The position numbers and the translations under genes were made by a program. DNA of 11,791 nt from Vulcanimicrobiota bacterium (GTDB lineage: Bacteria > Vulcanimicrobiota > Vulcanimicrobiia > Vulcanimicrobiales > Vulcanimicrobiaceae), in assembly GCA_014305015.1 (NCBI GenBank), contig JACRUB010000070.1:1-11791 (forward strand), in the 5' to 3' direction. Below the pieces are notes generated by a model, which was not told where the DNA came from, made no database searches, and worked only from the letters and a program-made list of their open reading frames with translations. Positions 1 through 7,992 of this stretch are shown in pieces; position 1 is the first letter of the stretch, and each line of letters begins with the position of its first letter.

Positions 1-179
1 GAAAACAGCGGCAGGTAATGCGAACGCACCAGTACGTTGACGCTGTCGATTTGAAAAAGGTTCGTTCGTTCCAGCGTACGTTGTAGCGATGCCCGGCTCG
101 GCTTTGCCGGTTTGGGATCGTAAAACCCTTGAGCGAAGAGCGCGAGGCGACGCGCTTCGTCTTTGGAGAGGTCGGCCAA
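1..179 (-). CDS. YcaQ/AlkX-type winged-helix DNA glycosylase, N-terminal part (runs off the left edge)
   Basis: Reading the minus strand from 179 gives 59 codons and no stop before the window edge. The peptide starts MADLSKDEARRLALFAQGF and continues to a QIDSVNVLVRSHYLPLF stretch. That second stretch is highly characteristic of the YcaQ/AlkX (HTH_42) family, whose members unhook DNA interstrand crosslinks and remove bulky alkylated bases. The family's catalytic Gln-hydrophobic-Asp motif is visible as Q43-I44-D45. The start is a TTG directly after the aceF stop (TAG then TTG). No earlier start is possible, because the preceding in-frame codon is that stop. The zero-base junction implies cotranscription and probably translational coupling with aceF. 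A link between crosslink repair and pyruvate dehydrogenase is not obvious, so this may simply be operon hitch-hiking. The family call rests on only 59 residues, but the motif is distinctive. Confidence 0.8.
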   Translation of the reverse strand, partial: MADLSKDEARRLALFAQGFYDPKPAKPSRASLQRTLERTNLFQIDSVNVLVRSHYLPLF

Positions 180-1883
180 CTACAAGATCGCTCGACGCAA
201 ATCGCCGAGCAACTTGATGAGATGCACGTTGAAGCGCGCAGCGGATGCGCCGTCGATCACACGATGATCGTACGAAAGCGAGAGCGGAAGCATCACACGC
301 GGCGCAAATTCTTTGCCGTCCCATACCGGTCGCATCGAGGAGCGACACACGCCCAGGATCGCAACTTCGGGCGCGTTGATGATCGGCGTGAAATAGGTTC
401 CGCCGATTCCGCCGAGACTCGAGATCGTAAAGGTACCGCCGGACATTTCTGCAGGGCCGAGCTTGCCTTCACGGCCTTTGGCTGAGAGTTCCGCAGTCTC
501 GCGTGCGATATCGAGAATGCCCTTCTTGTCGGCGCCTTTAATGACTGGAACGATCAGTCCGTTCGGCGTGTCGGCTGCGAAACCGATGTTGTAGTATTTC
601 TTTAAGATCAGATTGTCGCCGTCGAGTGAGGAATTGAATTGCGGAAACTCTTTGAGCGCCGCAACGACCGCTTTAATGAGGAACGCGAGCATCGTGACTT
701 TGATGCCGGTTTTGGCGTTCTCGGTATTTAGCTCTTTACGGAACTCTTCGAGCTCGGTGATATCCGCATCGTCGTTGTTGGTAACGTGCGGAATCATCAC
801 CCAATTGCGATGCAGATTTGGACCGGAAAGTTTTTGAATGCGTGAGAGCGGCTTCGATTCGATCGGACCCTGTGCTGCGAAATCCACTTTCGGCCACGGT
901 GCAAGCCCGAGAGCCGCACCGGACGCGATGCCGGTGGGCGCGCCGGTTTGGAGCGCGGTCTTCACGTAGTGTTGCACGTCTTCGCGCGTGATGCGCGCGT
1001 TCGGGCCGGAGCCCTTCACGATGTGTAGATCGACACCGAGCTCGCGCGCAAACCGCCGGATCGATGGACTCGCGTGCACTGAACCATTCGCGCTAGGAGT
1101 TTCGCCTTTGTCACCCTGAGCTTGTCGAAGGGTATTGTCATGCGGTGGGTTCAGAACAGCGGCAGCGTCTGAACCCGAAGCCACAGTGTCATGCTGAGCC
1201 ACAGTGTCATGCTGAGCCACCTTGTCATGCTGAGCCTGTCGAAGTATGTTTTCTTGCCCCGATCCCTCAACAGTAACCGTCCCAATAACCGAACCCTTCG
1301 AAACCTTGTCGCCGACCTTCACGAGAATCTCACGAATCGTGCCCGTCGCGGTCGCCGGAACTTCCATGGCCGCCTTTTCAGACTCGAGCGTGATGACCGA
1401 TGCATCTTTGCGAATCGAATCGCCCGATTTGACGAGCACTTCGATCACTGGAATATCTTTGAAATCGCCGATATCGGGAACGCGTAGCTCAACGGTTTGT
1501 TGCACATTCGTGCCGCCATCGGGCGACGGCGGCGGTGTGCCGGGCGATTCCATGACTTGCGCGGCTTCATCGACATTGTCTTGCGGACGTTGGTCGTCAA
1601 CTTTCGCAGCAGTCTTCTCTGCCGCCGGCTGCGCGGCACCGGATACTTCGTCTAAGACAGCGAGTGTGGAGCCTTGGGAGACTTTATCGCCGACCTTAAC
1701 CGGAAGTGACTTGATAACGCCGGCGCTCGGCGAAGGCACTTCAAATGTGGCCTTCTCCGACTCGAGCGTTACGAGCGGATCATCTTTCTTAATCGTATCA
1801 CCGGCTTTAACAAGCACCTCGATAACGGGAACGTCCTTGAAATCGCCGATGTCGGGAACTTTTACTTCCGTCTCGCTCATCAT
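180..1883 (-). CDS. aceF: Pyruvate dehydrogenase E2, dihydrolipoyllysine-residue acetyltransferase, two lipoyl domains
   Basis: This 567-residue protein is the E2 core of the pyruvate dehydrogenase complex; it transfers acetyl groups from lipoyl-lysine to CoA in the cytoplasm. Two lipoyl domains (about residues 3-78 and 133-207) carry ESEKA motifs with lipoylated lysines K44 and K170 and are about two-thirds identical to each other. An E3-binding domain follows (about 271-305, from SPSIRRFARELGV to ITREDV). The catalytic acyltransferase domain occupies about 340-567 and ends with YDHRVIDG, containing catalytic His540 and Asp544. E. coli AceF has three lipoyl domains and 630 residues, so this is a two-lipoyl form. 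The linker at residues 213-260 is odd: it is encoded by short DNA repeats (separate entries). The first ATG lies immediately after the aceE TAG and a second ATG follows it; 1880 is an equally possible start. No E3 (lpd) gene is in the window. Confidence 0.96.
   Translation of the reverse strand: MMSETEVKVPDIGDFKDVPVIEVLVKAGDTIKKDDPLVTLESEKATFEVPSPSAGVIKSLPVKVGDKVSQGSTLAVLDEVSGAAQPAAEKTAAKVDDQRPQDNVDEAAQVMESPGTPPPSPDGGTNVQQTVELRVPDIGDFKDIPVIEVLVKSGDSIRKDASVITLESEKAAMEVPATATGTIREILVKVGDKVSKGSVIGTVTVEGSGQENILRQAQHDKVAQHDTVAQHDTVASGSDAAAVLNPPHDNTLRQAQGDKGETPSANGSVHASPSIRRFARELGVDLHIVKGSGPNARITREDVQHYVKTALQTGAPTGIASGAALGLAPWPKVDFAAQGPIESKPLSRIQKLSGPNLHRNWVMIPHVTNNDDADITELEEFRKELNTENAKTGIKVTMLAFLIKAVVAALKEFPQFNSSLDGDNLILKKYYNIGFAADTPNGLIVPVIKGADKKGILDIARETAELSAKGREGKLGPAEMSGGTFTISSLGGIGGTYFTPIINAPEVAILGVCRSSMRPVWDGKEFAPRVMLPLSLSYDHRVIDGASAARFNVHLIKLLGDLRRAIL
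1104..1247 (-). repeat. Cluster of short dispersed-type repeats inside the aceF linker
   Basis: This stretch encodes AceF residues 213-260. On the coding strand it contains CTTCGACAAGCTCAGGGTGA (about 1130-1111) and a close variant, CTTCGACAGGCTCAGCATGA (1244-1225). Both are followed by CAA in the coding sense, and both are read in the same frame as LRQAQ(G/H)DK. Between them lie a perfect 9-bp inverted repeat (1147-1155 with 1168-1176, GGGTTCAGA and TCTGAACCC, 12-nt loop) and an 18-bp tandem repeat. From memory, sequences of this CTTCGACA(A/G)GCTCAG type are scattered in many bacterial genomes; I could not check this here. The inference is that a small nomadic repeat invaded a tolerant, unstructured linker. 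Confidence 0.75.
1181..1234 (-). repeat. 18-bp tandem repeat, three copies, in aceF
   Basis: Three adjoining 18-bp units occupy 1181-1198, 1199-1216 and 1217-1234. The first two are identical (CCACAGTGTCATGCTGAG on the plus strand) and the third differs at two bases. In the AceF frame they encode three six-residue units, AQHDTV twice and AQHDKV once. The unit is the inner half of the neighbouring dispersed repeat, so the array probably arose by slippage after that repeat had landed. Being a multiple of three, copy-number change would alter linker length without breaking the frame. Confidence 0.85.
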
Positions 1884-4550
1884 CTACACCGTGGCCGGAT
1901 TCAGTTTTTCAGCATCGATGCCGAACTGCTTGATGGCCTTAGCGACCACCGACATCTCAATCGTCCCCTCGTCGGCCAGAGATTTTAGCGCGGCGAGCGC
2001 AATGTAGCGCCGGTCGACTTCGAAGAATTCGCGCAATTTGCGCCGGAAATCGCTGCGCCCGTAGCCGTCCGTACCGAGCACATGATAGCGGCGGTTCATG
2101 AACGGCCGGATCTGATCGGCATACGTCTTCATGTAATCGGTTGCCGCAACGGCCGGCCCGCGCCGGTCGGCGAGGCACTGTTCCACATATGAGGCTTTGC
2201 GTTTGGCTTCGGGATGGAAGAGGTTGTAACGCTGAACTTCGAGTCCGTCGCGGCGAAGTTGGTTGAAGCTCGTCACGCTCCAGATATCGGCGGCGACGCC
2301 GAAATCTTGCCCCAGCAGATCGGCGGCCGCGATCACCTCACGCAGAATCGTGCCGGAACCCAAGAGCTGCACGCGTGGTTGTTTTTTCTCCACCTTGCCC
2401 GCATCGCGCAGCAAATACATGCCGCGCAGGATACCATCCTCTGCGCCCGCGGGCATATCCGGATGATGGTAATTCTCGTTCATCACGGTGATGTAGTAAT
2501 AGATGTCTTCTTGCTCGGCATACATTCGCCGCAAACCATCTTGAATGATGACGGCCAACTCGTAACTGTAGGTCGGATCGTACGAAATGCAATTGGGGAT
2601 GAACGATGCGAAGAGATGACTGTGGCCATCTTCGTGCTGCAGGCCTTCACCGTTGAGTGTCGTGCGCCCGGCAGTGCCGCCGATGAGAAATCCGCGGCTG
2701 CGCATATCGCCCGCGGCCCATGCGAGATCGCCGATGCGCTGGAAGCCGAACATCGAATAGAAAATGTAGAACGGAATCATCTGCTCGCCGTTTGTCGAAT
2801 ACGACGTTGCCGCCGCAATCCACGAAGACATGGCACCCGCTTCGTTGATGCCCTCTTGCAGAATCTGTCCGGACTTGTCTTCACGGTAATACATGAGCTG
2901 CGCGGCGTCTTGCGGGTTGTAGAGCTGGCCCTGTGCCGAGAAAATGCCCAACTGACGGAACATGCCTTCCATGCCGAAGGTGCGCGATTCATCCGCTACG
3001 ATCGGAACAACGCGATTGCCGACGTTCTTATCGCGAATAATTGCATTGAGAATGCGAACGAAGGCCATCGTGGTTGAGATTTCGCGATCGCCCGTGCTCT
3101 TGAGTTGCGCATCGAAGGCCGCTAACTCCGGCACGACGAGCGGCTCGGCTTTCTCGCGGCGATGGGGCAGTATCCCGCGCTCCTTTTGCTTGGCGCGCAG
3201 ATACTGCATCTCGGGGCTGTCTTCAGGCGGCTTGTAAAATGGGATCGTTTCGAGCTTCTCATCCGAGATCGGAATCGAGAAGCGGTCGCGGAACGCGCGC
3301 ATGGATTTGAGCTCCATGTGCTTCTGCTGGTGCGCGATATTCTGCGCTTCGCCCGAGGAGCCCATGCCGTAGCCTTTGATGGTTTTCGCAAGCACGACAG
3401 TGGGTTGTCCGGTGGTCTGCGTCGCCGCAAGATACGCGGCGTACACTTTTTTGGGATCGTGGCCGCCGCGTGAGAGCGCCCAGATATCTTCGTCGGACCA
3501 ATCCTTAACGAGCTCCGCCGTCTCCGGATAGCGTCCGAAGAAATGCTCGCGCACAAACGCGCCGTCGTTGGCCTTAAACGTTTGATAATCGCCGTCGACG
3601 CACTCGTTCATGAGTTGCACGAGGCGTCCGGTGTGATCTTTCGCGAGCAGCTTATCCCAGCCGCTGCCCCAAACGACCTTGATGACGTTCCATCCGGCGC
3701 CGCGGAAGACGCGCTCCAGTTCTTGGATGATCTTCCCGTTGCCGCGCACGGGACCGTCGAGACGCTGCAAGTTACAGTTGACGACGAAGATGAGATTGTC
3801 GAGCTGCTCGCGGGCAGCAATGGAGATCGCGCCGAGGGATTCGGGTTCGTCGATTTCGCCGTCGCCGAGAAATGCCCACACTTTGCGGCCGGTTGTCTCG
3901 GCGATGCCGCGATTCTGCAAATACTTCATGAAGCGCGCTTGGTATATCGCTTGAATCGGGCCGAGCCCCATGGACACGGTGGCAAATTGCCAGAAGTCGG
4001 GCATCAGCCACGGATGCGGATATGACGGAAGGCCCTTGCCATCGACTTCTTGGCGGAAGTTATTGAGCTGCTCTTCGGTTAGACGTCCTTCGAGAAAGGC
4101 GCGTGCATAAAATCCTGGCGATGAGTGGCCTTGAAAGAAAACAAGATCGCCGCCGTGCGTTTCGTCGGGCGCATGAAAGAAATGATTGAAGCCGACGTCG
4201 TAGAGCGTCGCCGCCGATTGAAAACTTGCAACGTGTCCGCCAAGTTCGGACGACTCTTCATTTGCGCGCACGACCATCGCCATTGCATTCCAGCGCACGA
4301 AATGCCGGATGCGCGTTTCCAGTTCATCGCTGCCCGGCATCGGCGGCTGTTCCGCCGGGCTGATGGTATTGATGTATGGCGTCTGTACGCCGAGCGAAAC
4401 ATGCGCTCCGCCGGCTTGGGCGCGGTCGACAATCGTTTCCACCAACGCTTGCGCGCGTGCGGGACCCTCGTTTTGGAGAACGCCGTCGAGCGCGTCAATC
4501 CACTCTTGGGTTTCTTGCGGATCCGGCTCGCTGAAATGGGTGGTCGTCAT
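1884..4550 (-). CDS. aceE: Pyruvate dehydrogenase E1 component, homodimeric type
   Basis: AceE decarboxylates pyruvate with thiamine diphosphate and reductively acetylates the lipoyl groups of AceF. The product from the chosen start is 888 residues, against 887 in E. coli. The TPP-binding motif begins with GDGEIDEPES at 229-238 and ends with N258-C-N260, and the catalytic-loop His is H407 (NIAHQ); these positions match the E. coli numbering. HSSPGFYARAF and YGMGSSGEAQNIAHQ are further family signatures. I chose the ATG at 4550 (MTTTHFSEP) because a purine-rich GCGGAAGGG lies about 6-14 bases upstream. The reading frame also extends 12 codons to a GTG at 4586, but that has no better signal. 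The stop abuts the aceF start. The upstream exporter gene ends 53 bp away on the same strand, so the promoter may lie in that gap or further upstream. Confidence 0.97.
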   Translation of the reverse strand: MTTTHFSEPDPQETQEWIDALDGVLQNEGPARAQALVETIVDRAQAGGAHVSLGVQTPYINTISPAEQPPMPGSDELETRIRHFVRWNAMAMVVRANEESSELGGHVASFQSAATLYDVGFNHFFHAPDETHGGDLVFFQGHSSPGFYARAFLEGRLTEEQLNNFRQEVDGKGLPSYPHPWLMPDFWQFATVSMGLGPIQAIYQARFMKYLQNRGIAETTGRKVWAFLGDGEIDEPESLGAISIAAREQLDNLIFVVNCNLQRLDGPVRGNGKIIQELERVFRGAGWNVIKVVWGSGWDKLLAKDHTGRLVQLMNECVDGDYQTFKANDGAFVREHFFGRYPETAELVKDWSDEDIWALSRGGHDPKKVYAAYLAATQTTGQPTVVLAKTIKGYGMGSSGEAQNIAHQQKHMELKSMRAFRDRFSIPISDEKLETIPFYKPPEDSPEMQYLRAKQKERGILPHRREKAEPLVVPELAAFDAQLKSTGDREISTTMAFVRILNAIIRDKNVGNRVVPIVADESRTFGMEGMFRQLGIFSAQGQLYNPQDAAQLMYYREDKSGQILQEGINEAGAMSSWIAAATSYSTNGEQMIPFYIFYSMFGFQRIGDLAWAAGDMRSRGFLIGGTAGRTTLNGEGLQHEDGHSHLFASFIPNCISYDPTYSYELAVIIQDGLRRMYAEQEDIYYYITVMNENYHHPDMPAGAEDGILRGMYLLRDAGKVEKKQPRVQLLGSGTILREVIAAADLLGQDFGVAADIWSVTSFNQLRRDGLEVQRYNLFHPEAKRKASYVEQCLADRRGPAVAATDYMKTYADQIRPFMNRRYHVLGTDGYGRSDFRRKLREFFEVDRRYIALAALKSLADEGTIEMSVVAKAIKQFGIDAEKLNPATV

Positions 4551-4594
4551 GCAGGGCCCTTCCGCTTGGGGTGCAGACCTTCCCACCCGTGGAG

Positions 4595-4618
4595 CGGTCC
4601 AATCTAGCTAATGGACCG
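4595..4618 (-). other. Inverted repeat across the exporter stop codon
   Basis: CGGTCCA (4595-4601) and TGGACCG (4612-4618) form a perfect 7-bp stem with a 10-nt loop that contains the stop of the exporter gene. No U-run follows on the minus strand, so it is not a standard intrinsic terminator. It could be a processing or attenuation hairpin between the exporter and aceE, or chance. Confidence 0.35.
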
Positions 4619-5524
4619 TGCCAATGGCTGGCGGTCGAAACGCAGGACGATGCCGATTGCGGCCAAGAGTAAGACTCCGCCGGCCACCGCGAGCAGCGAC
4701 ATCGACTCCGCAAAGATCAGCGCGGCAAGAATCGCCGCGAAAACCGGCTCAAGTAGTGTCGCGGTTGCAATCGCACTGGGTGAGAAAACGCGCAGCGATG
4801 CATTAAGTGCCGTGTGTCCAAGCAACTGCGAAACGAAGGCGAGGGCGAGAATCCCGAGCCACGCACCGGTGGCCGAGAGCGGCGGAGGCGGCTGGCGTGC
4901 GATCAGGGCGGCAGCGATCAGCACAATGGCCGCCCACACATACGTGTGCGAAATGATGGTGCGCGTCGAGAGTTCCGAGCGCACTTCCCGTACGATGATG
5001 AAGTACGCACCGATTGCGATGGCTCCGATCAACGCTAGCGTTCCTCCAAGCAATGCATGCCCGGCAATCGGTGGCGCAACACTGTTGAAGCCGACGACCA
5101 TCACGAGACCAACAGCCGCAAGGACATATGCAAGCCATACGGCCCAAGGGACGGGGCGGCGTAGCACGAGCACGTCGTAGAGCGTGGTGAACAGGGGTGT
5201 TGTTGCCACGATCAGGGTGGAGATCGCAACGCTCGTATATTCGAGCGACCAGATCCAACCGGCAAAGTGAATCGCCATCATGAAACCGGCGGCTGCGAGC
5301 AGCGTTCGTTGCCGAGTTGTCGTTCGCGTTGTAGAAGCGGTGCCGCGTCGCACCAGTGCGATCATCAGGAGAATCGCGCTCGCGATCGTGAGGCGAAGCG
5401 CAGCTACTGCTAAGGGTTCCGCGCCAACGAGCGCGTAGCGCGCGAAGATCGCGGCGGCCCCGACCGCGAGCTGGCCTCCGCCGAGTAATGCATAAGAACC
5501 CGGCGAAGCGCTGCGTGTCTGCAC
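4604..5524 (-). CDS. EamA-family (DMT superfamily) transporter
   Basis: About 306 residues with roughly ten hydrophobic segments, arranged as two EamA repeats in the inner membrane. The first repeat begins ALLGGGQLAVGAAAIFARYAL and includes the SLEYTSVAISTLIVATTPLF stretch. The second ends with ATLLEPVFAAILAALIFAES, a typical conserved EamA block. Members export or import small metabolites or drugs; the substrate cannot be read from sequence. The start is uncertain. The frame is open far upstream, but that part is antisense to thiC and not protein-like. I chose the GTG at 5524, which precedes the first membrane segment by about a dozen residues; a TTG at 5578 is the alternative. The gene diverges from the TPP riboswitch and thiC, so its promoter probably overlaps the riboswitch region. 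It runs toward aceE on the same strand. Confidence 0.85.
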   Translation of the reverse strand: MQTRSASPGSYALLGGGQLAVGAAAIFARYALVGAEPLAVAALRLTIASAILLMIALVRRGTASTTRTTTRQRTLLAAAGFMMAIHFAGWIWSLEYTSVAISTLIVATTPLFTTLYDVLVLRRPVPWAVWLAYVLAAVGLVMVVGFNSVAPPIAGHALLGGTLALIGAIAIGAYFIIVREVRSELSTRTIISHTYVWAAIVLIAAALIARQPPPPLSATGAWLGILALAFVSQLLGHTALNASLRVFSPSAIATATLLEPVFAAILAALIFAESMSLLAVAGGVLLLAAIGIVLRFDRQPLARSIS

Positions 5525-5577
5525 GCTTGAGAGGTTACCGACCTTGGCGGGACTTCCCTCATCCGTCGTGTATAGCA

Positions 5578-5713
5578 ATTCTGCACGGGAGCTCCGCTGA
5601 TTGGCGAGGCTGAGAGGGCTAAAGGCCGACCGTTGGATCGCGAGTTTCGGATCGTTATGATTCGCGACTGCGAATCGCAACCTGATCCGGGTAATGCCGG
5701 CGCGAGGGAGGAT
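5578..5713 (+). promoter_or_regulatory. TPP riboswitch (THI element) in the thiC leader
   Basis: The thi-box signatures are clear: CGGGAGC at 5586-5592, GGCTGAGA at 5608-5615, GACCG at 5628-5632, and AACCTGATCCGGGTAATGCC from 5679 continuing to GGCGCGAGGGA (5709). The P5 stem is CCGG (5687-5690) with CCGG (5697-5700). A candidate P1 pairs ATTCT (5578-5582) with AGGAT (5709-5713, one G-U pair), which would bury the thiC ribosome-binding site GGGAGG. The layout therefore suggests that TPP blocks translation of thiC. I see no separate terminator between aptamer and start codon. An extra stretch of about 43 nt (5636-5678) separates GACCGTTG from AACCTGATC, which are normally contiguous. Confidence 0.95.
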
Positions 5714-5716
5714 CCT

Positions 5717-7372
<1,656 letters not shown>

Positions 7373-7450
7373 CGCCCGCTTGCTCGGATTAGAATAGCCG
7401 GCCCTTGGGGTAGAACGAGTCACGTTGCTACCACAGTTAAGGGGGCTATT

Positions 7451-7924
7451 TTGAACGCGTTAGATTTATTGAAAAAAGACCATGAAGAAGTGCTAGCTCT
7501 ATTTAAGAAAGCTGATGCACTCGGCGAGCGCGCAACGACGAGCCGCCGCGACCTTTTCGAGCAGATAGACGAAGCACTTACACTGCATTCGAAGATCGAG
7601 GAGAAACTGCTCTACCCGTCATTCAAAGAACGCGCGAAAAAGAGCGAACAAAAAGACGAAGTGCTTGAGGCATACGAAGAGCATGGAGTTGCTAAGCGTC
7701 TCATCAAAGAGCTCGAAGGTTTGGAAGCGACCGATGAACGCTACAAAGCGAAACTTCAAGTCCTCGGCGAGGCCATCCAGCATCACGCAGGTGAGGAAGA
7801 GAAAGAAATGTTCCCGATGGTACGCGAGCTCTTCAGTTCTGAAGAACTCAATGAAATGGGCGAGCAGATCATCGCGATGAAAGAAAAAGCCGGTGCGCCG
7901 GTACCCGCCGAGGCGCGTCGATAA
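7451..7924 (+). CDS. Hemerythrin HHE-domain protein
   Basis: A cytosolic, all-helical, highly charged protein of 157 residues. HHE domains form four-helix bundles holding a non-haem di-iron centre that binds O2 or senses oxygen, NO or iron. Candidate ligands follow the family spacing: H11 (KKDHEEV), H46 and E50 (LHSKIEEKLLYP), H78 (EEHGVAK), and H111 or H112 with E116 (HHAGEEEKEMFP). The start is TTG, supported by a strong AAGGGGG (7439-7445) six bases upstream; no ATG alternative fits. It stands alone, 78 bp after thiC and followed by a terminator. The next gene encodes an Nramp-type metal transporter, so a metal or oxidative-stress connection is possible, but the terminator argues that they are separate units. 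No physiological role can be assigned from sequence. Confidence 0.9.
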   Translation: MNALDLLKKDHEEVLALFKKADALGERATTSRRDLFEQIDEALTLHSKIEEKLLYPSFKERAKKSEQKDEVLEAYEEHGVAKRLIKELEGLEATDERYKAKLQVLGEAIQHHAGEEEKEMFPMVRELFSSEELNEMGEQIIAMKEKAGAPVPAEARR

Positions 7925-7944
7925 TATTATTAGGCAGCATAACA

Positions 7945-7976
7945 AGGGGCTTCGCGCAGGCGGAGCCCTTCTTCTT
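7945..7976 (+). terminator. Intrinsic terminator after the hemerythrin gene
   Basis: GGGCTTCGC (7947-7955) pairs with GCGGAGCCC (7960-7968) around a GCAG loop, giving a 9-bp stem with one G-U pair. It is followed by TTCTTCTT. The U-tract is interrupted, so termination may be moderate. It lies 20 bp past the hemerythrin stop and 17 bp before the transporter start. Confidence 0.75.
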
Positions 7977-7992
7977 GGAATAATCCAGCACG

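Noticed and set aside
1246..2007. 253-codon open frame on the plus strand inside aceF and aceE
   Set aside because: Its Ser/Thr-rich repeats simply mirror the two lipoyl domains on the other strand.
2214..3077. 287-codon open frame on the plus strand inside aceE
   Set aside because: It is a shadow of the highly conserved aceE reading frame, with no domain and no ribosome-binding site.
5544..5576. Possible thiC promoter (TTGGCG and TATAGC)
   Set aside because: The spacing is 21 bp and the -10 is weak. A start from it would also begin after the proposed P1 5' strand.
7373..7450. Search for a terminator or promoter between thiC and the hemerythrin gene
   Set aside because: No convincing stem with a U-run and no good -35/-10 pair was found; only the ribosome-binding site at 7439-7445 is clear.
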